This document shows, one piece after another, positions 8,032 through 16,130 of a stretch of 64,000 nt of DNA. The stretch covers positions 110,761 to 174,760 of the forward strand of contig NZ_KI273061.1 of NCBI RefSeq assembly GCF_000469545.1. Reading direction: 5' to 3'. Under the pieces are notes generated by a model. The model was not told the origin of the DNA. It did not search any database and saw only the letters and a list, made by a program, of their open reading frames with translations. The DNA is from Mitsuokella sp. oral taxon 131 str. W9106. GTDB taxonomy: Bacteria; Bacillota; Negativicutes; Selenomonadales; Selenomonadaceae. The translations under genes were made by a program, and so were the position numbers. How positions within the stretch are numbered: the first letter of the stretch is position 1; each line of letters opens with the position of its first letter.

Positions 8032-9796
8032 CGCACTCAAAAAAATATGGGCGTTTGCAGGCAGCGAGCGAAAAAATCTCAACCGCTCGGTGCTGCTCGG
8101 TGTGCTCTACGCCATATTCCACGCCCTGCAGATCGCAGCACTCTACGTCGTCCTGAAGGGGCTCATCGAGCACGCGAACGGCATGGATACGGCGATGCAG
8201 GCACTCATAATCCTCGCTGCCAGCATCCTCGGACGCTCCGTCGTCGAGTATATCTCGCAGCTGCAGCGCGTCCATGCAGGCTACTTCATGGCGGCGAACA
8301 AGCGTATCGCCATCGGAGAGCGTCTCAAACGCGTCCCGATGGGCTATTTTAACGAGAGCAGCCTCGGACGGATCACGGGCATCGCAACAACTGTGCTGGG
8401 CAATGTGGAGGAAACTGCCTCCATGGTCCTCGTCAGTACGCTGACCGGCTTCCTGAACACGCTCATCCTCATCCCGATGGTCTTTGTCTTCGACATCCGC
8501 ATCGGCGCCGTCTTCCTTGCCGGCATCGCCGTCTATCTGTGGGTCACAGCGGCCATGGAGGAAAAATCCCGCATGCTCGCACCGAAACGGCAGGCAGCAC
8601 AAGCATCGCTTGTCGAGGCTGTACTGGAGCAGCTGCACGGAATGCACGTCATCAAGGCCTTCAACCTCACGGGCAGGGGCGATAGAAAGGTGCGCGATGC
8701 GCTTGCCGAAAGCGAGCGAGCCAACCTTGCACTGGAGCGTCTCTTTACCCCATACGTGGCTGCACAGGAACTCATCCTGCGTTTTTTCAGCATCCTGATC
8801 ATCGCCGCCGCACTCTATGCACATTGCACCGGAACCATGTCCCTGCTCGATGTGATGATGTGCATGGTCTTCTCCTTCATCGCCTATCAGCAGCTCGAAT
8901 CTGCGGGCAGTGCGCTCTCTCTGCTCCGCGTCGTCTGTGCCTCCATCGACGAGGCAAACGAAACAGATGCCATCCCACAGCTCGATGAAAGCGGAATAGA
9001 TATTGTCCCCGCGCACCATGATATCACGTTTGACCGCATATCCTTTTCCTACGGGGAAAGACCGCTCCTCCGCGACATTTCCGCAGAGATCCCCGAACGC
9101 AGCCTGACGGCGATTGTCGGGCCGAGCGGCTCCGGCAAGACGACGCTGTGCCATCTCATTGCGCGGTTCTGGGATGTCGATGCCGGCACCATTGCCATTG
9201 GCGGACACAATGTCAAGGAGTATACGCTCGCGTCCCTGATGGCACAGATCAGCATCGTATTTCAGCGCGTCTATCTCTTCCGCGACACCATCGAAAACAA
9301 CATCCGTTTCGGACGGCCGCAGGCGAGCCGCGCGGAGGTCATCACGGCAGCAAAAAAGGCAGCGTGCCATGATTTCATCATGCAGCTGCCGAACGGATAT
9401 GAGACAATGGTCGGCGAGGGTGGCGCAACCCTTTCGGGCGGCGAAAAGCAGCGCATTTCCATCGCCCGTGCCATCCTCAAGGACGCGCCCATCATCATCT
9501 TTGACGAGGCGACGGCGAACGTCGATCCGGAGAACGAGGATCGGCTGCAGCAGGCCATCGAGGCACTGACGCAGGACAAGACGGTCATCATGATCGCCCA
9601 TCGGCTGAACACGGTTCGAAACGCCGCGCAGATCCTCGTCGTAGCAGACGGCAGGATCGTCCAGCGCGGAACGCACGAAGAACTGATCGCAGCGGACGGC
9701 ATCTACGCCGACTTCATCGCGGCGCGAGAGATCGCCGTCGGGTGGAGGCTGTCACCTTCGCCGGATCCGTCCAAAATTGAAAGATCGCGGACATAA
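8024..9796 (+). CDS. ABC exporter-fold transporter, subunit 2 (TMD-NBD)
   Basis: A 590-residue half-transporter translated from ATG 8024, which overlaps the stop of subunit 1. The TMD is about residues 10-310. The NBD has Walker A GPSGSGKTT, signature LSGGEKQR, Walker B IIIFDEAT and the H-loop MIAHRLNT. Both NBDs keep the Walker B-adjacent Glu, so both sites look catalytic. The C-terminal tail after YADFIAAREIA (about the last 20 residues, ending SKIERSRT) is unlike the family and runs into degenerate IS-like sequence. The natural stop may therefore have been replaced by an insertion. Confidence 0.9.
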   Translation: MIDALKKIWAFAGSERKNLNRSVLLGVLYAIFHALQIAALYVVLKGLIEHANGMDTAMQALIILAASILGRSVVEYISQLQRVHAGYFMAANKRIAIGERLKRVPMGYFNESSLGRITGIATTVLGNVEETASMVLVSTLTGFLNTLILIPMVFVFDIRIGAVFLAGIAVYLWVTAAMEEKSRMLAPKRQAAQASLVEAVLEQLHGMHVIKAFNLTGRGDRKVRDALAESERANLALERLFTPYVAAQELILRFFSILIIAAALYAHCTGTMSLLDVMMCMVFSFIAYQQLESAGSALSLLRVVCASIDEANETDAIPQLDESGIDIVPAHHDITFDRISFSYGERPLLRDISAEIPERSLTAIVGPSGSGKTTLCHLIARFWDVDAGTIAIGGHNVKEYTLASLMAQISIVFQRVYLFRDTIENNIRFGRPQASRAEVITAAKKAACHDFIMQLPNGYETMVGEGGATLSGGEKQRISIARAILKDAPIIIFDEATANVDPENEDRLQQAIEALTQDKTVIMIAHRLNTVRNAAQILVVADGRIVQRGTHEELIAADGIYADFIAAREIAVGWRLSPSPDPSKIERSRT

Positions 9797-9839
9797 AGGC
9801 ATATCCTCTCGCAAACGGGACAGGATAATTTCTGGTTCC

Positions 9840-9965
9840 TTGCAATAGCAATAAGTGGACGCAGCCTTCTTTGAACGCATCTGCAAGCTTGCTGAACGCA
9901 CTGCCGTTATCGCTGGCAATGCTCCCCAAATCCGACGATTTTGGCGGCAATGATGGCGCTTCTGC
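9840..9965 (-). pseudogene. possible IS30-family transposase remnant
   Basis: On the minus strand one frame reads SIASDNGSAFSKLADAFKEG, which resembles the SITSDNGSEF catalytic block of IS30 transposases. The expected downstream block (HPYSSWERGTNE) is not present in that frame, so only a short decayed piece remains. It lies just past the end of the second ABC gene. From 9966 to 10033 I see nothing coding. Confidence 0.35.
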
Positions 9966-10033
9966 ATGTTCTTTTTAAGTGTCCGATTTCATTTTGCAAT
10001 CAACTTACAATGACCCCAAATAAATAGTCACAG

Positions 10034-10078
10034 AAAAAGAGATTTCAAGCGCCGCATGCGACGAATGGAAGCTTTTCT
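10034..10078. terminator. hairpin related to the 1194 and 3695 terminators (copy 3)
   Basis: The arms are AAAAGAGATTTCA and TGGAAGCTTTT, with an inner GCGC...GCG segment and the same CGAATGGAA motif as the other two copies. The stem is less perfect. It lies 36 bases upstream of the flavodoxin start, after the ABC operon. Confidence 0.45.
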
Positions 10079-10113
10079 GTGGATGGGGGTGTGCGTTTCT
10101 AGGAGGGATTCAC

Positions 10114-10740
10114 ATGAAAAAACTTCTTGTAGTTCTCACAATGTTTGCCGCTGCACTCCTCGTGACGGCATGCGGCGGCAACGCTGCGCAGGACACGAAG
10201 GCAGCCCCGGCAAAGACGGAGACCGCTTCGACGCAGACCACTGCAGCAACGGACAGCAAGACGCTCGTCGTCTATTTCTCGGCACAAGGGCACACGAAGC
10301 AGCTCGCGGAGACGACGGCAAAGGCACTTGGCGCAGATCTTGCGGAGATCATCCCCGCCGAACCATACACGGCGCATGACCTCGACTACAAAGACAGGAC
10401 GACACGCGCGACGGTCGAGCAGAACGATCCTGCCGCGCGCCCCGCGATTGCAAACAAGATCGGGAATATGGCGCAGTACGATACCGTCGTCATCGCTTAT
10501 CCGATCTGGTGGGCGCAGGAGCCGCGCATTGTCGACACCTTTGTCGAGAGCTACGACTTTACCGGCAAGACGCTCGTTCCCATCTGCACCTCGGGCGGCA
10601 GCGACATCGGACGCAGCGGGGAGGCGCTTGCCACCATTGCGAGGGGCGCTGCGACGTGGAAGGCTGGAAAGCTCTTTTCGCCGACTGCCTCCGCCGATGA
10701 AATTGCCGCTTACTTCAAATCCATCGGCGTAACGAAGTGA
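10114..10740 (+). CDS. flavodoxin-fold lipoprotein
   Basis: A 208-residue protein. The signal peptide ends in a lipobox LVTAC (Cys about 20), followed by a Thr/Ala-rich linker (21-47) and a flavodoxin domain (48-208). The FMN phosphate loop is YFSAQGHTKQ and the ring-stacking segments are YPIWWAQEPR and CTSGGSDIGRSG. The lipobox predicts anchoring outside the cytoplasm, unusual for an FMN protein. It overlaps the next gene, a polytopic His-rich protein, by 4 bases, so the two probably work together in electron transfer across the membrane. RBS AGGAGG. Confidence 0.88.
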   Translation: MKKLLVVLTMFAAALLVTACGGNAAQDTKAAPAKTETASTQTTAATDSKTLVVYFSAQGHTKQLAETTAKALGADLAEIIPAEPYTAHDLDYKDRTTRATVEQNDPAARPAIANKIGNMAQYDTVVIAYPIWWAQEPRIVDTFVESYDFTGKTLVPICTSGGSDIGRSGEALATIARGAATWKAGKLFSPTASADEIAAYFKSIGVTK

Positions 10741-11387
10741 ACGGGCGAAATGCGCTCAACCTGCTGCTCCTCGCAGGGCTTCTGACGCTCCTCTCTTTCT
10801 CGCAACTGCCGCGCGTCGTGCATGAAATAGTCGGTGTTCTGATGCTTGCCGCGATCCTTGCCCACCTTGGATATGCACGCGGCTGGCTGCGCGGACTCAC
10901 GCGCGGACGATGGACTGTGCGGCGCATGCTTGGGGCCGTTCTGAATGCCCTGCTCGCGCTGAATGCCGCAACCATCCTTGTAACCGGCGTGATGGCGTCA
11001 AACTTTCTTTTCATCGAGCTTGTACCGCTCGAGCTGCACCGGAATCTGGCGCTTCATCAGCTGCATACGGCACTCGGGTGGTCGATGCCCATTCTCGTCG
11101 GACTGCATATCGGACTGCACGGCGCGGCACTCTGGCACCGCTTCGGCATTTTGCGCGGGGCGCGCCGTGCCCGTCTCGTATGTGGAGGATTGGCTCTCTT
11201 GACCATGCTGCTCGGCATTTACGCCTCCGTATTGAACCGTGTCGGCGACCGTCTGCGCATGGAGCACATCTTTGCGACCGAGGCGGCCGCCCTGCCGGGC
11301 ATGATATTTGCTCTGCTCATCCTTGCGATGATCGGTATGTATGCCGTTCTAGGCGCAGGTTTCGCCGCGCTTATCGGGAAAAAATAG
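10737..11387 (+). CDS. DUF4405-like polytopic membrane protein
   Basis: A 216-residue protein with about six hydrophobic helices and several membrane-near histidines (VVHEIVG, AHLGY, LELHRNLALHQLH, GLHIGLHG). This pattern suggests a haem-binding cytochrome-b-like bundle; it resembles DUF4405 proteins. It starts at GTG 10737, overlapping the flavodoxin stop, so translation is coupled. Its probable role is to pass electrons from the membrane to the extracytoplasmic flavodoxin; this is inference from histidines and context. Confidence 0.7.
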   Translation: MNGRNALNLLLLAGLLTLLSFSQLPRVVHEIVGVLMLAAILAHLGYARGWLRGLTRGRWTVRRMLGAVLNALLALNAATILVTGVMASNFLFIELVPLELHRNLALHQLHTALGWSMPILVGLHIGLHGAALWHRFGILRGARRARLVCGGLALLTMLLGIYASVLNRVGDRLRMEHIFATEAAALPGMIFALLILAMIGMYAVLGAGFAALIGKK

Positions 11388-11414
11388 GAGGATTTATCAA
11401 AGCGTACGCTCTAC

Positions 11415-11486
11415 ATGATGGATGAATCGATTCGCAGTCTGCATGCAGGAAAAATTTCTGCACCGACTGCCCGCTCCAAATTCTGA
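11415..11486 (+). other. short orphan reading frame, probably a gene remnant
   Basis: After the DUF4405 gene an AGGAGG sequence is followed by a 23-codon frame beginning MMDESIRSLHAGKISAP and ending at TGA 11484-11486. It is too short for a family assignment and could be the decayed tail or head of a third operon gene. The rest of 11388-11568 shows no coding signal. Confidence 0.2.
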
Positions 11487-11568
11487 ATACGCAGGTGGTG
11501 CACGCATCCCACTGTGCCGTTCATATGGTTCTCCATCCGTGTGTCCTTTTTTGCCATTTGTTTCATCG

Positions 11569-11602
11569 CTTTTAGCTTAAAGACGCTTTTAGCTTAAAGA
11601 CA
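11569..11602. repeat. 17-bp tandem duplication
   Basis: GCTTTTAGCTTAAAGAC occurs twice in direct tandem (11569-11585 and 11586-11602). The unit contains the small palindrome TTTAGCTTAAA. No function is evident. Confidence 0.8.
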
Positions 11603-11610
11603 AAAATAGA

Positions 11611-11645
11611 AAAAAGCGCAGCAGCACGATGGCTGCTACGCTTGG
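11611..11645 (-). terminator. rho-independent terminator of the CxCPxC protein gene
   Basis: AAGCG-AGCAGC and GCTGCT-CGCTT pair with one unpaired base on each arm, around a 6-base loop. On the minus strand the stem is followed by CTTTTTTCTATTTTTG. It lies 63 bases past the stop of the minus-strand gene ending at 11708. Confidence 0.8.
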
Positions 11646-11707
11646 GCCTCCCCTTGGTGCAATGCGCCCGTTGCATCGATAAGCAGATGGATCCTTTAAA
11701 CGAATCC

Positions 11708-12058
11708 TTATCCGAGGAGAACGGACGCGTTGTCGAGTATGGTTTTGCCGTTCGAGCAGGCGGGGCAGAAACACGTGTCGCCGCCTTTCGCCTTGACTTC
11801 GTTCGCCTGTGCGAGCAGGGACGCCGCCGTATCCGCGCCGAAGATCTCCTTCGCCTTGTCGGAGGCAAAGAACGGGATGACGGCGTCGATGCTCTGCACG
11901 TCTTCCTTGAGCTCCGCGAGGAGCGCCTTTGCCGCCTCCTTTTCATCCGCCTTGCCGACGGCGGCGCGGTAGGCCTCCGCCTTCTTCTTGAGCCCTGCAT
12001 AGCAGCTCGGCGCGGCGATTACGGCGTCAACGTGTTTCAAGAGCGCTTCCTTTGTCAT
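11708..12058 (-). CDS. small protein with C-terminal CxCPxC motif, unknown function
   Basis: A 116-residue protein, mostly helical and charged, ending with GDTCFCPACSNGKTILDN. The CFCPAC group (with one more Cys near residue 19) could bind zinc or be redox active. I do not recognise the family. The ATG at 12056-12058 follows AAAGGATG; the longer frame to 12181 crosses a strong hairpin and is unlikely to be translated. It is divergent from iorA. Confidence 0.65.
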   Translation of the reverse strand: MTKEALLKHVDAVIAAPSCYAGLKKKAEAYRAAVGKADEKEAAKALLAELKEDVQSIDAVIPFFASDKAKEIFGADTAASLLAQANEVKAKGGDTCFCPACSNGKTILDNASVLLG

Positions 12059-12110
12059 ATGGATCATCCTTTCTTTGAGGCATGTTCTTATATCCATTTC
12101 GTCCATTTCC

Positions 12111-12148
12111 CTGCAGAAGGATCCGTCTGACGACGGCTCCTTCTGCAG
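12111..12148. promoter_or_regulatory. long hairpin between iorA and the divergent small gene
   Basis: CTGCAGAAGGA-CCGTC and GACGG-TCCTTCTGCAG pair over 16 of 17 positions around a 4-base loop. It lies 53 bases upstream of the minus-strand gene start, probably in its leader, and has no T-tract. It may be an RNA structure or a protein site; nothing in the sequence decides which. Confidence 0.6.
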
Positions 12149-12265
12149 GCTCAGTATAGCCTTTTTCATTTGCGGCGTCAATTATTATAATTTCCGGTAA
12201 AATTTCCTATTTGGTGCAATTTATATTATAATAACAGGGTATTGTATCAATGAGGAGCAAGGTAT

Positions 12266-14122
12266 ATGCACACAGAGTATTTGATGGGCAACGAGGCGAT
12301 GGCGCTCGGCGCGCTTGCGGCGGGCGTGAACGTCGTCGCGGGCTACCCCGGCACGCCGTCGACGGAGGTGCTCGAGACCGTCGCGAAGCACAATGCGAAG
12401 GGGCGCGTCCACGTCGAATGGTCGACGAATGAGAAAGCGGCGATGGAGGTCGGCGCAGGCGCGGCGTATTCCGGCGCACGCGTGCTCGTGACGATGAAGC
12501 AAGTCGGCCTGAACGTCGCCGCCGATCCGTTGATGAGCCTTGCCTACATCGGCGTCACGGGCGGCATGGTCGTGCTCGTCGCCGACGATCCAGGCCCCAT
12601 CTCTTCGCAGACGGAGCAGGACACGCGCCACTTCGCCTCGTTTGCGAAGGTGCCCTGCTTCGATCCGTCGAGCGTTGCAGAAGCGTACGCGATGATGGAG
12701 GAGGCGTTTGCCTTTTCCGAGCGCTACCATACGCCCGTATTGTTCCGCCCGACGACGCGCATCGACCACGGGTACGCCGCGATTATGGTCAAGGACGAGG
12801 CGGAGTACGCCGTGCACGAGCCGCAAGGATTTGTGCGCGACCCTTCCAAATGGGTGATTTTCCCGCGCCTTTCGACGCGCGCGCACGCTGCGATCGAGGC
12901 GCGCAACGCAGCGCTTTCGAAGGTGTTTTCGGGCTATGCGCGCAACGCCATCGCGCATGCGGACAGCCTGAGCCGCAAGGGCATCGCCTCGCACGGCGTC
13001 AGCTGGTCCTACGTGCAGGAGAAGGCTTTGGAGCAGGAGGCGGCGGGCGCGGAGCTGCCGCGCGTGTTCAAGGTCTCGACGCCGTTCCCGTTCCCTGAGG
13101 AGCAGGCCGTCGCCTTTTTGGAGGGACTCGACGAAGTGCTCTGCATGGAGGAGCTCGATCCCGTGATCGAGCGCGCGCTCACGTACGTATGCGGCAAGTA
13201 TCGGCTCGCCGTCCGCATCCGCGGCAAGCTTACGGGCGATGTGGCGGCGTCGGGCGAGAATACGCGCGACGCGGTCGACGCGGCGGTCGCATCGTTTATG
13301 GGCTGGGCGCGTGCGGAGGAGGCGGAGCTTCCGGTGCCGCCGGTTTCGGTCGTGCGGCCGCCCGTGCTCTGCGCAGGCTGCCCGCACCGCGCTTCGTTTT
13401 ACGCGGTCAAACTCGCGATGAAGGGGCAGAAATGCGTTTTCGCCGGCGACATCGGCTGCTACACGCTCGGGAATGCGCAGCCGCTCGACATGGTCGACAC
13501 GTGCCTTTGCATGGGTGCGGGGCTCGGCATTGCGCAGGGCATCGGCATGACGTCGAAGGATACGAAGTGCTTCGCCTTCGTCGGCGATTCGACATTTTTC
13601 GCGTCGGCGATTGCGGGCGCGATAAACGGCGTCTACAATCAGGCGGACTTCACGCTCGTCGTGCTCGACAATTCGACGACGGCGATGACGGGGCATCAGC
13701 CGCACCCAGGCACGGGGCGCACGATGATGGGCGAGGTCGCGCGAAAGATTTCGATAGAGGCGACGCTGAAGGGCATCGGCGTCCAGACGGTTCGCACGCT
13801 CGATCCGCTCGATTTCAAGGCGAGCGTCTCCGCTGTGCGCGAGGTCGCTGCGGAGAAGGGCGTCAAGGCGATCGTATTCCGTTCGCCTTGCATCGCCATT
13901 GCAGCACCGCGCGGCATGGCGCATATCGACGAGGCGAAATGTACGCGCTGCCGCGCGTGCATCCGCTCGATCGGCTGCCCCGGCATCGTCGTAAAGGACG
14001 GTGCGGTCGTCATTGCGCCCGCGCAGTGCACGGGCTGCGGGCTATGCACGGAGGTCTGCCCGTTCGGGGCGATTTCCGTCACGCCGGCAAAAGCGCGGGT
14101 AGAGAAGGGGGGCGAGGCGTGA
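12266..14122 (+). CDS. iorA: indolepyruvate:ferredoxin oxidoreductase, alpha subunit
   Basis: A 618-residue thiamine-diphosphate enzyme that oxidatively decarboxylates aryl-pyruvates to aryl-acetyl-CoA and reduces ferredoxin. In order: pyrimidine-binding domain starting MGNEAMALGAL and GYPGTPSTE; TPP domain with the GDIGCYTLG and GDSTFFASAI...N motif; C-terminal two-cluster ferredoxin domain with CTRCRACIRSIGC and CTGCGLCTEVCPFGA, about residues 553-605. The length is typical. The start ATG follows GAGGAGC. It overlaps iorB by one base, and paaK follows, so the operon handles aromatic amino acid breakdown and its reverse. Confidence 0.96.
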   Translation: MHTEYLMGNEAMALGALAAGVNVVAGYPGTPSTEVLETVAKHNAKGRVHVEWSTNEKAAMEVGAGAAYSGARVLVTMKQVGLNVAADPLMSLAYIGVTGGMVVLVADDPGPISSQTEQDTRHFASFAKVPCFDPSSVAEAYAMMEEAFAFSERYHTPVLFRPTTRIDHGYAAIMVKDEAEYAVHEPQGFVRDPSKWVIFPRLSTRAHAAIEARNAALSKVFSGYARNAIAHADSLSRKGIASHGVSWSYVQEKALEQEAAGAELPRVFKVSTPFPFPEEQAVAFLEGLDEVLCMEELDPVIERALTYVCGKYRLAVRIRGKLTGDVAASGENTRDAVDAAVASFMGWARAEEAELPVPPVSVVRPPVLCAGCPHRASFYAVKLAMKGQKCVFAGDIGCYTLGNAQPLDMVDTCLCMGAGLGIAQGIGMTSKDTKCFAFVGDSTFFASAIAGAINGVYNQADFTLVVLDNSTTAMTGHQPHPGTGRTMMGEVARKISIEATLKGIGVQTVRTLDPLDFKASVSAVREVAAEKGVKAIVFRSPCIAIAAPRGMAHIDEAKCTRCRACIRSIGCPGIVVKDGAVVIAPAQCTGCGLCTEVCPFGAISVTPAKARVEKGGEA

Positions 14123-14760
14123 TGGCATATAATATCTTGCTGGCGGGCGTCGGCGGACAGGGTACGGTGCTCGCCTCGAAGCTCATCGCGGCGGCGAGCG
14201 TCGCAAAGGGGCTTCCCGTCATGAGCGCGGAGACGATCGGCATGGCACAGAAGGGCGGCTCGGTCTTTTCCCATCTGCGCGTCGGCGCGGGTGCGAAGAG
14301 CCCGATGATACGGCGCGGCGAGGCCGACCTCCTGCTCGCGTTCGAGCCTGCCGAGGCGGTGCGCATGCTGCCGTACCTCAAGGCAGATGGCGTGCTCATC
14401 GCAAACCGCTCGCCCATCATGCCCGTGACAGCAGCGCTTCGCGGCACGGACTACACGGGCCATGAGATGGTCGCCTACCTCAAGGCGCATGTGAAGCGCC
14501 TTTGCGTGCTCGACGGCGAGGCTGCCGTCCGCACGGTCGGCAATCCGAAGGCGCTCAATGTCATCCTGCTTGGCGCCGCGCTTGAGGCGGGGGCGCTGCC
14601 CTTCCTCACGGCGGACGACGTGCTCGCAGCGATCCGCGCGCGCGTGCGGCCGCAGTATGCCGCGCTCAATGCGCGCGCGCTTTGCTATGTGCGCGCGCAT
14701 GCAGGCGCAATGGAATCCATGTGGGAAACGGGGCATCCGGCAACGTCCCCAAAGAAATGA
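14122..14760 (+). CDS. iorB: indolepyruvate:ferredoxin oxidoreductase, beta subunit
   Basis: A 212-residue gamma-type domain of 2-oxoacid oxidoreductases (MAYNILLAGVGGQGTVLASK, then GMAQKGGSVFSHLR). It pairs with IorA to complete the enzyme and binds CoA. The ATG at 14122 overlaps the iorA stop; an in-frame GTG three bases earlier is an alternative start. The high coding similarity and direct coupling leave little doubt. Confidence 0.95.
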   Translation: MAYNILLAGVGGQGTVLASKLIAAASVAKGLPVMSAETIGMAQKGGSVFSHLRVGAGAKSPMIRRGEADLLLAFEPAEAVRMLPYLKADGVLIANRSPIMPVTAALRGTDYTGHEMVAYLKAHVKRLCVLDGEAAVRTVGNPKALNVILLGAALEAGALPFLTADDVLAAIRARVRPQYAALNARALCYVRAHAGAMESMWETGHPATSPKK

Positions 14761-14799
14761 TAGAAAAGAAATGATAGAAAGCAGCAAGAGGAAATCGAG

Positions 14800-16035
14800 A
14801 TGGAGATTACGAAGGAGCAGCTCGCACTCGTAGCGGAGCGCATCGGCGCGATGCGCGAGGCGGGGAGTTTTTACGGCAAGCGGCTTGCAGCGTGCGGGAT
14901 CGAGCGCGTGGAGACGGCAGAGGACTTCAGGAGACTTCCGTTCTCGGAGAAGAAGGATCTTCGCGACGCATACCCGCTCGGGCTCATGTCCGTTCCCGAG
15001 GAAGAGATCATCCGCATCCATTCGTCGTCGGGCACGACGGGAAAGCCCGTCATCGTGCCGTACACGAGGAAGGATGTCGAAGACTGGGCGATCCAGTTCG
15101 CGCGCTGCTATGCGATGGCGGGGATCACGAACCGCGACCGCATTCAGATCACGCCGGGATACGGGCTTTGGACGGCGGGCATCGGATTTCAGGCGGGCTG
15201 CGAGCGCCTTGGCGCGATGGCGGTGCCGATGGGGCCTGGCAACACGGACAAGCAGATCCAGATGATGATCGACATGAAGAGCACGGTGCTCTGCGCGACC
15301 TCGTCGTACGCGTTGCTGCTCGCCGAGGAAATCGAAAAGCGCGGCGTGCGCGACGCGATCCACCTCAAAACGGGCATTATCGGCTCGGAGCGCTGGGGCG
15401 CGAAGATGCGTGCGTCCATTGAGGAAAAGCTTGGCATCCAGACGTATGACATCTACGGGCTTACGGAGATCTATGGGCCGGGCATCGGCATCACCTGCGA
15501 TGCGCACACGGGCATCCACTACTGGGATGACTATATCTACCTTGAAATCATCGACCCTGTGACGGGCGAAAACCTGCCCGACGGCGCGTGGGGCGAAATC
15601 GTCATCACGACACTCCGCAAGGAGGGCGCGCCGCTCATCCGCTTCCGCACGCACGACCTCTCGCGCATCATTCCGGGCAAGTGCGGCTGCGGCAGGGAAT
15701 ACCCGCGCATCGACACGATCGAAGGGCGCACGGACGACATGGTCAAGATCAAGGGCGTCAACCTATTCCCAAGCCAGATTGAGGAGATCCTGCAAACGTT
15801 CCCCGAAGTGTCGAGCGAGTACCAGATTCATATTTCGCACCTCGACGGCAAGGACACGATGCGCCTCTACGTCGAGACGAACGGGCGCGTCGACTTCCTC
15901 GCGCTCGCCCGGCGCATCGCGGAGCGCGTCAAGAGCCGCATCGGCTTTACGCCGCTCGTCAAGGTCGTCGAGATCGGCGTCCTGCCCCGCTCGGAGAAGA
16001 AGACGAGGCGCATCGTCGACACGCGCTACGAATGA
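14800..16035 (+). CDS. paaK: phenylacetate-CoA ligase family protein
   Basis: A 411-residue adenylate-forming enzyme with the P-loop HSSSGTTGKPVIVPYT (about 71-86), YGLTEIYGPG (about 222-231), an RFRTHDLSR segment and the C-terminal GRTDDMVKIKGVN hinge. PaaK activates phenylacetate or another aryl acetate to its CoA ester with ATP. Next to iorAB it either recycles the aryl-acetyl-CoA product or runs the pathway toward amino acid synthesis from aryl acids. The start ATG follows an AAGAGGAAA sequence, 39 bases past iorB. The N-terminus is about 20 residues shorter than the usual PaaK. Confidence 0.92.
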   Translation: MEITKEQLALVAERIGAMREAGSFYGKRLAACGIERVETAEDFRRLPFSEKKDLRDAYPLGLMSVPEEEIIRIHSSSGTTGKPVIVPYTRKDVEDWAIQFARCYAMAGITNRDRIQITPGYGLWTAGIGFQAGCERLGAMAVPMGPGNTDKQIQMMIDMKSTVLCATSSYALLLAEEIEKRGVRDAIHLKTGIIGSERWGAKMRASIEEKLGIQTYDIYGLTEIYGPGIGITCDAHTGIHYWDDYIYLEIIDPVTGENLPDGAWGEIVITTLRKEGAPLIRFRTHDLSRIIPGKCGCGREYPRIDTIEGRTDDMVKIKGVNLFPSQIEEILQTFPEVSSEYQIHISHLDGKDTMRLYVETNGRVDFLALARRIAERVKSRIGFTPLVKVVEIGVLPRSEKKTRRIVDTRYE

Positions 16036-16130
16036 GCGCCGCATGGCGTATCGCCTAGGGAATCGCGACGCAACGAAATCGGTGCATCGAAATCGCTGTC
16101 TCTTGCATCGGCAAAGCGAAAGGAGAGGCT

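Noticed and set aside
9714-9950. 78-residue minus-strand frame at the end of the ABC operon as a live gene
   Set aside because: Only a short transposase-like block is present and no start signal; treated as remnant.
12221-13924. Long minus-strand frame opposite iorA; similar long antisense frames lie opposite ABC, RND, cooS, S55 and murA genes
   Set aside because: Arg/His/Asp-rich translations without motifs, caused by the high G/C third positions of the real genes on the other strand.
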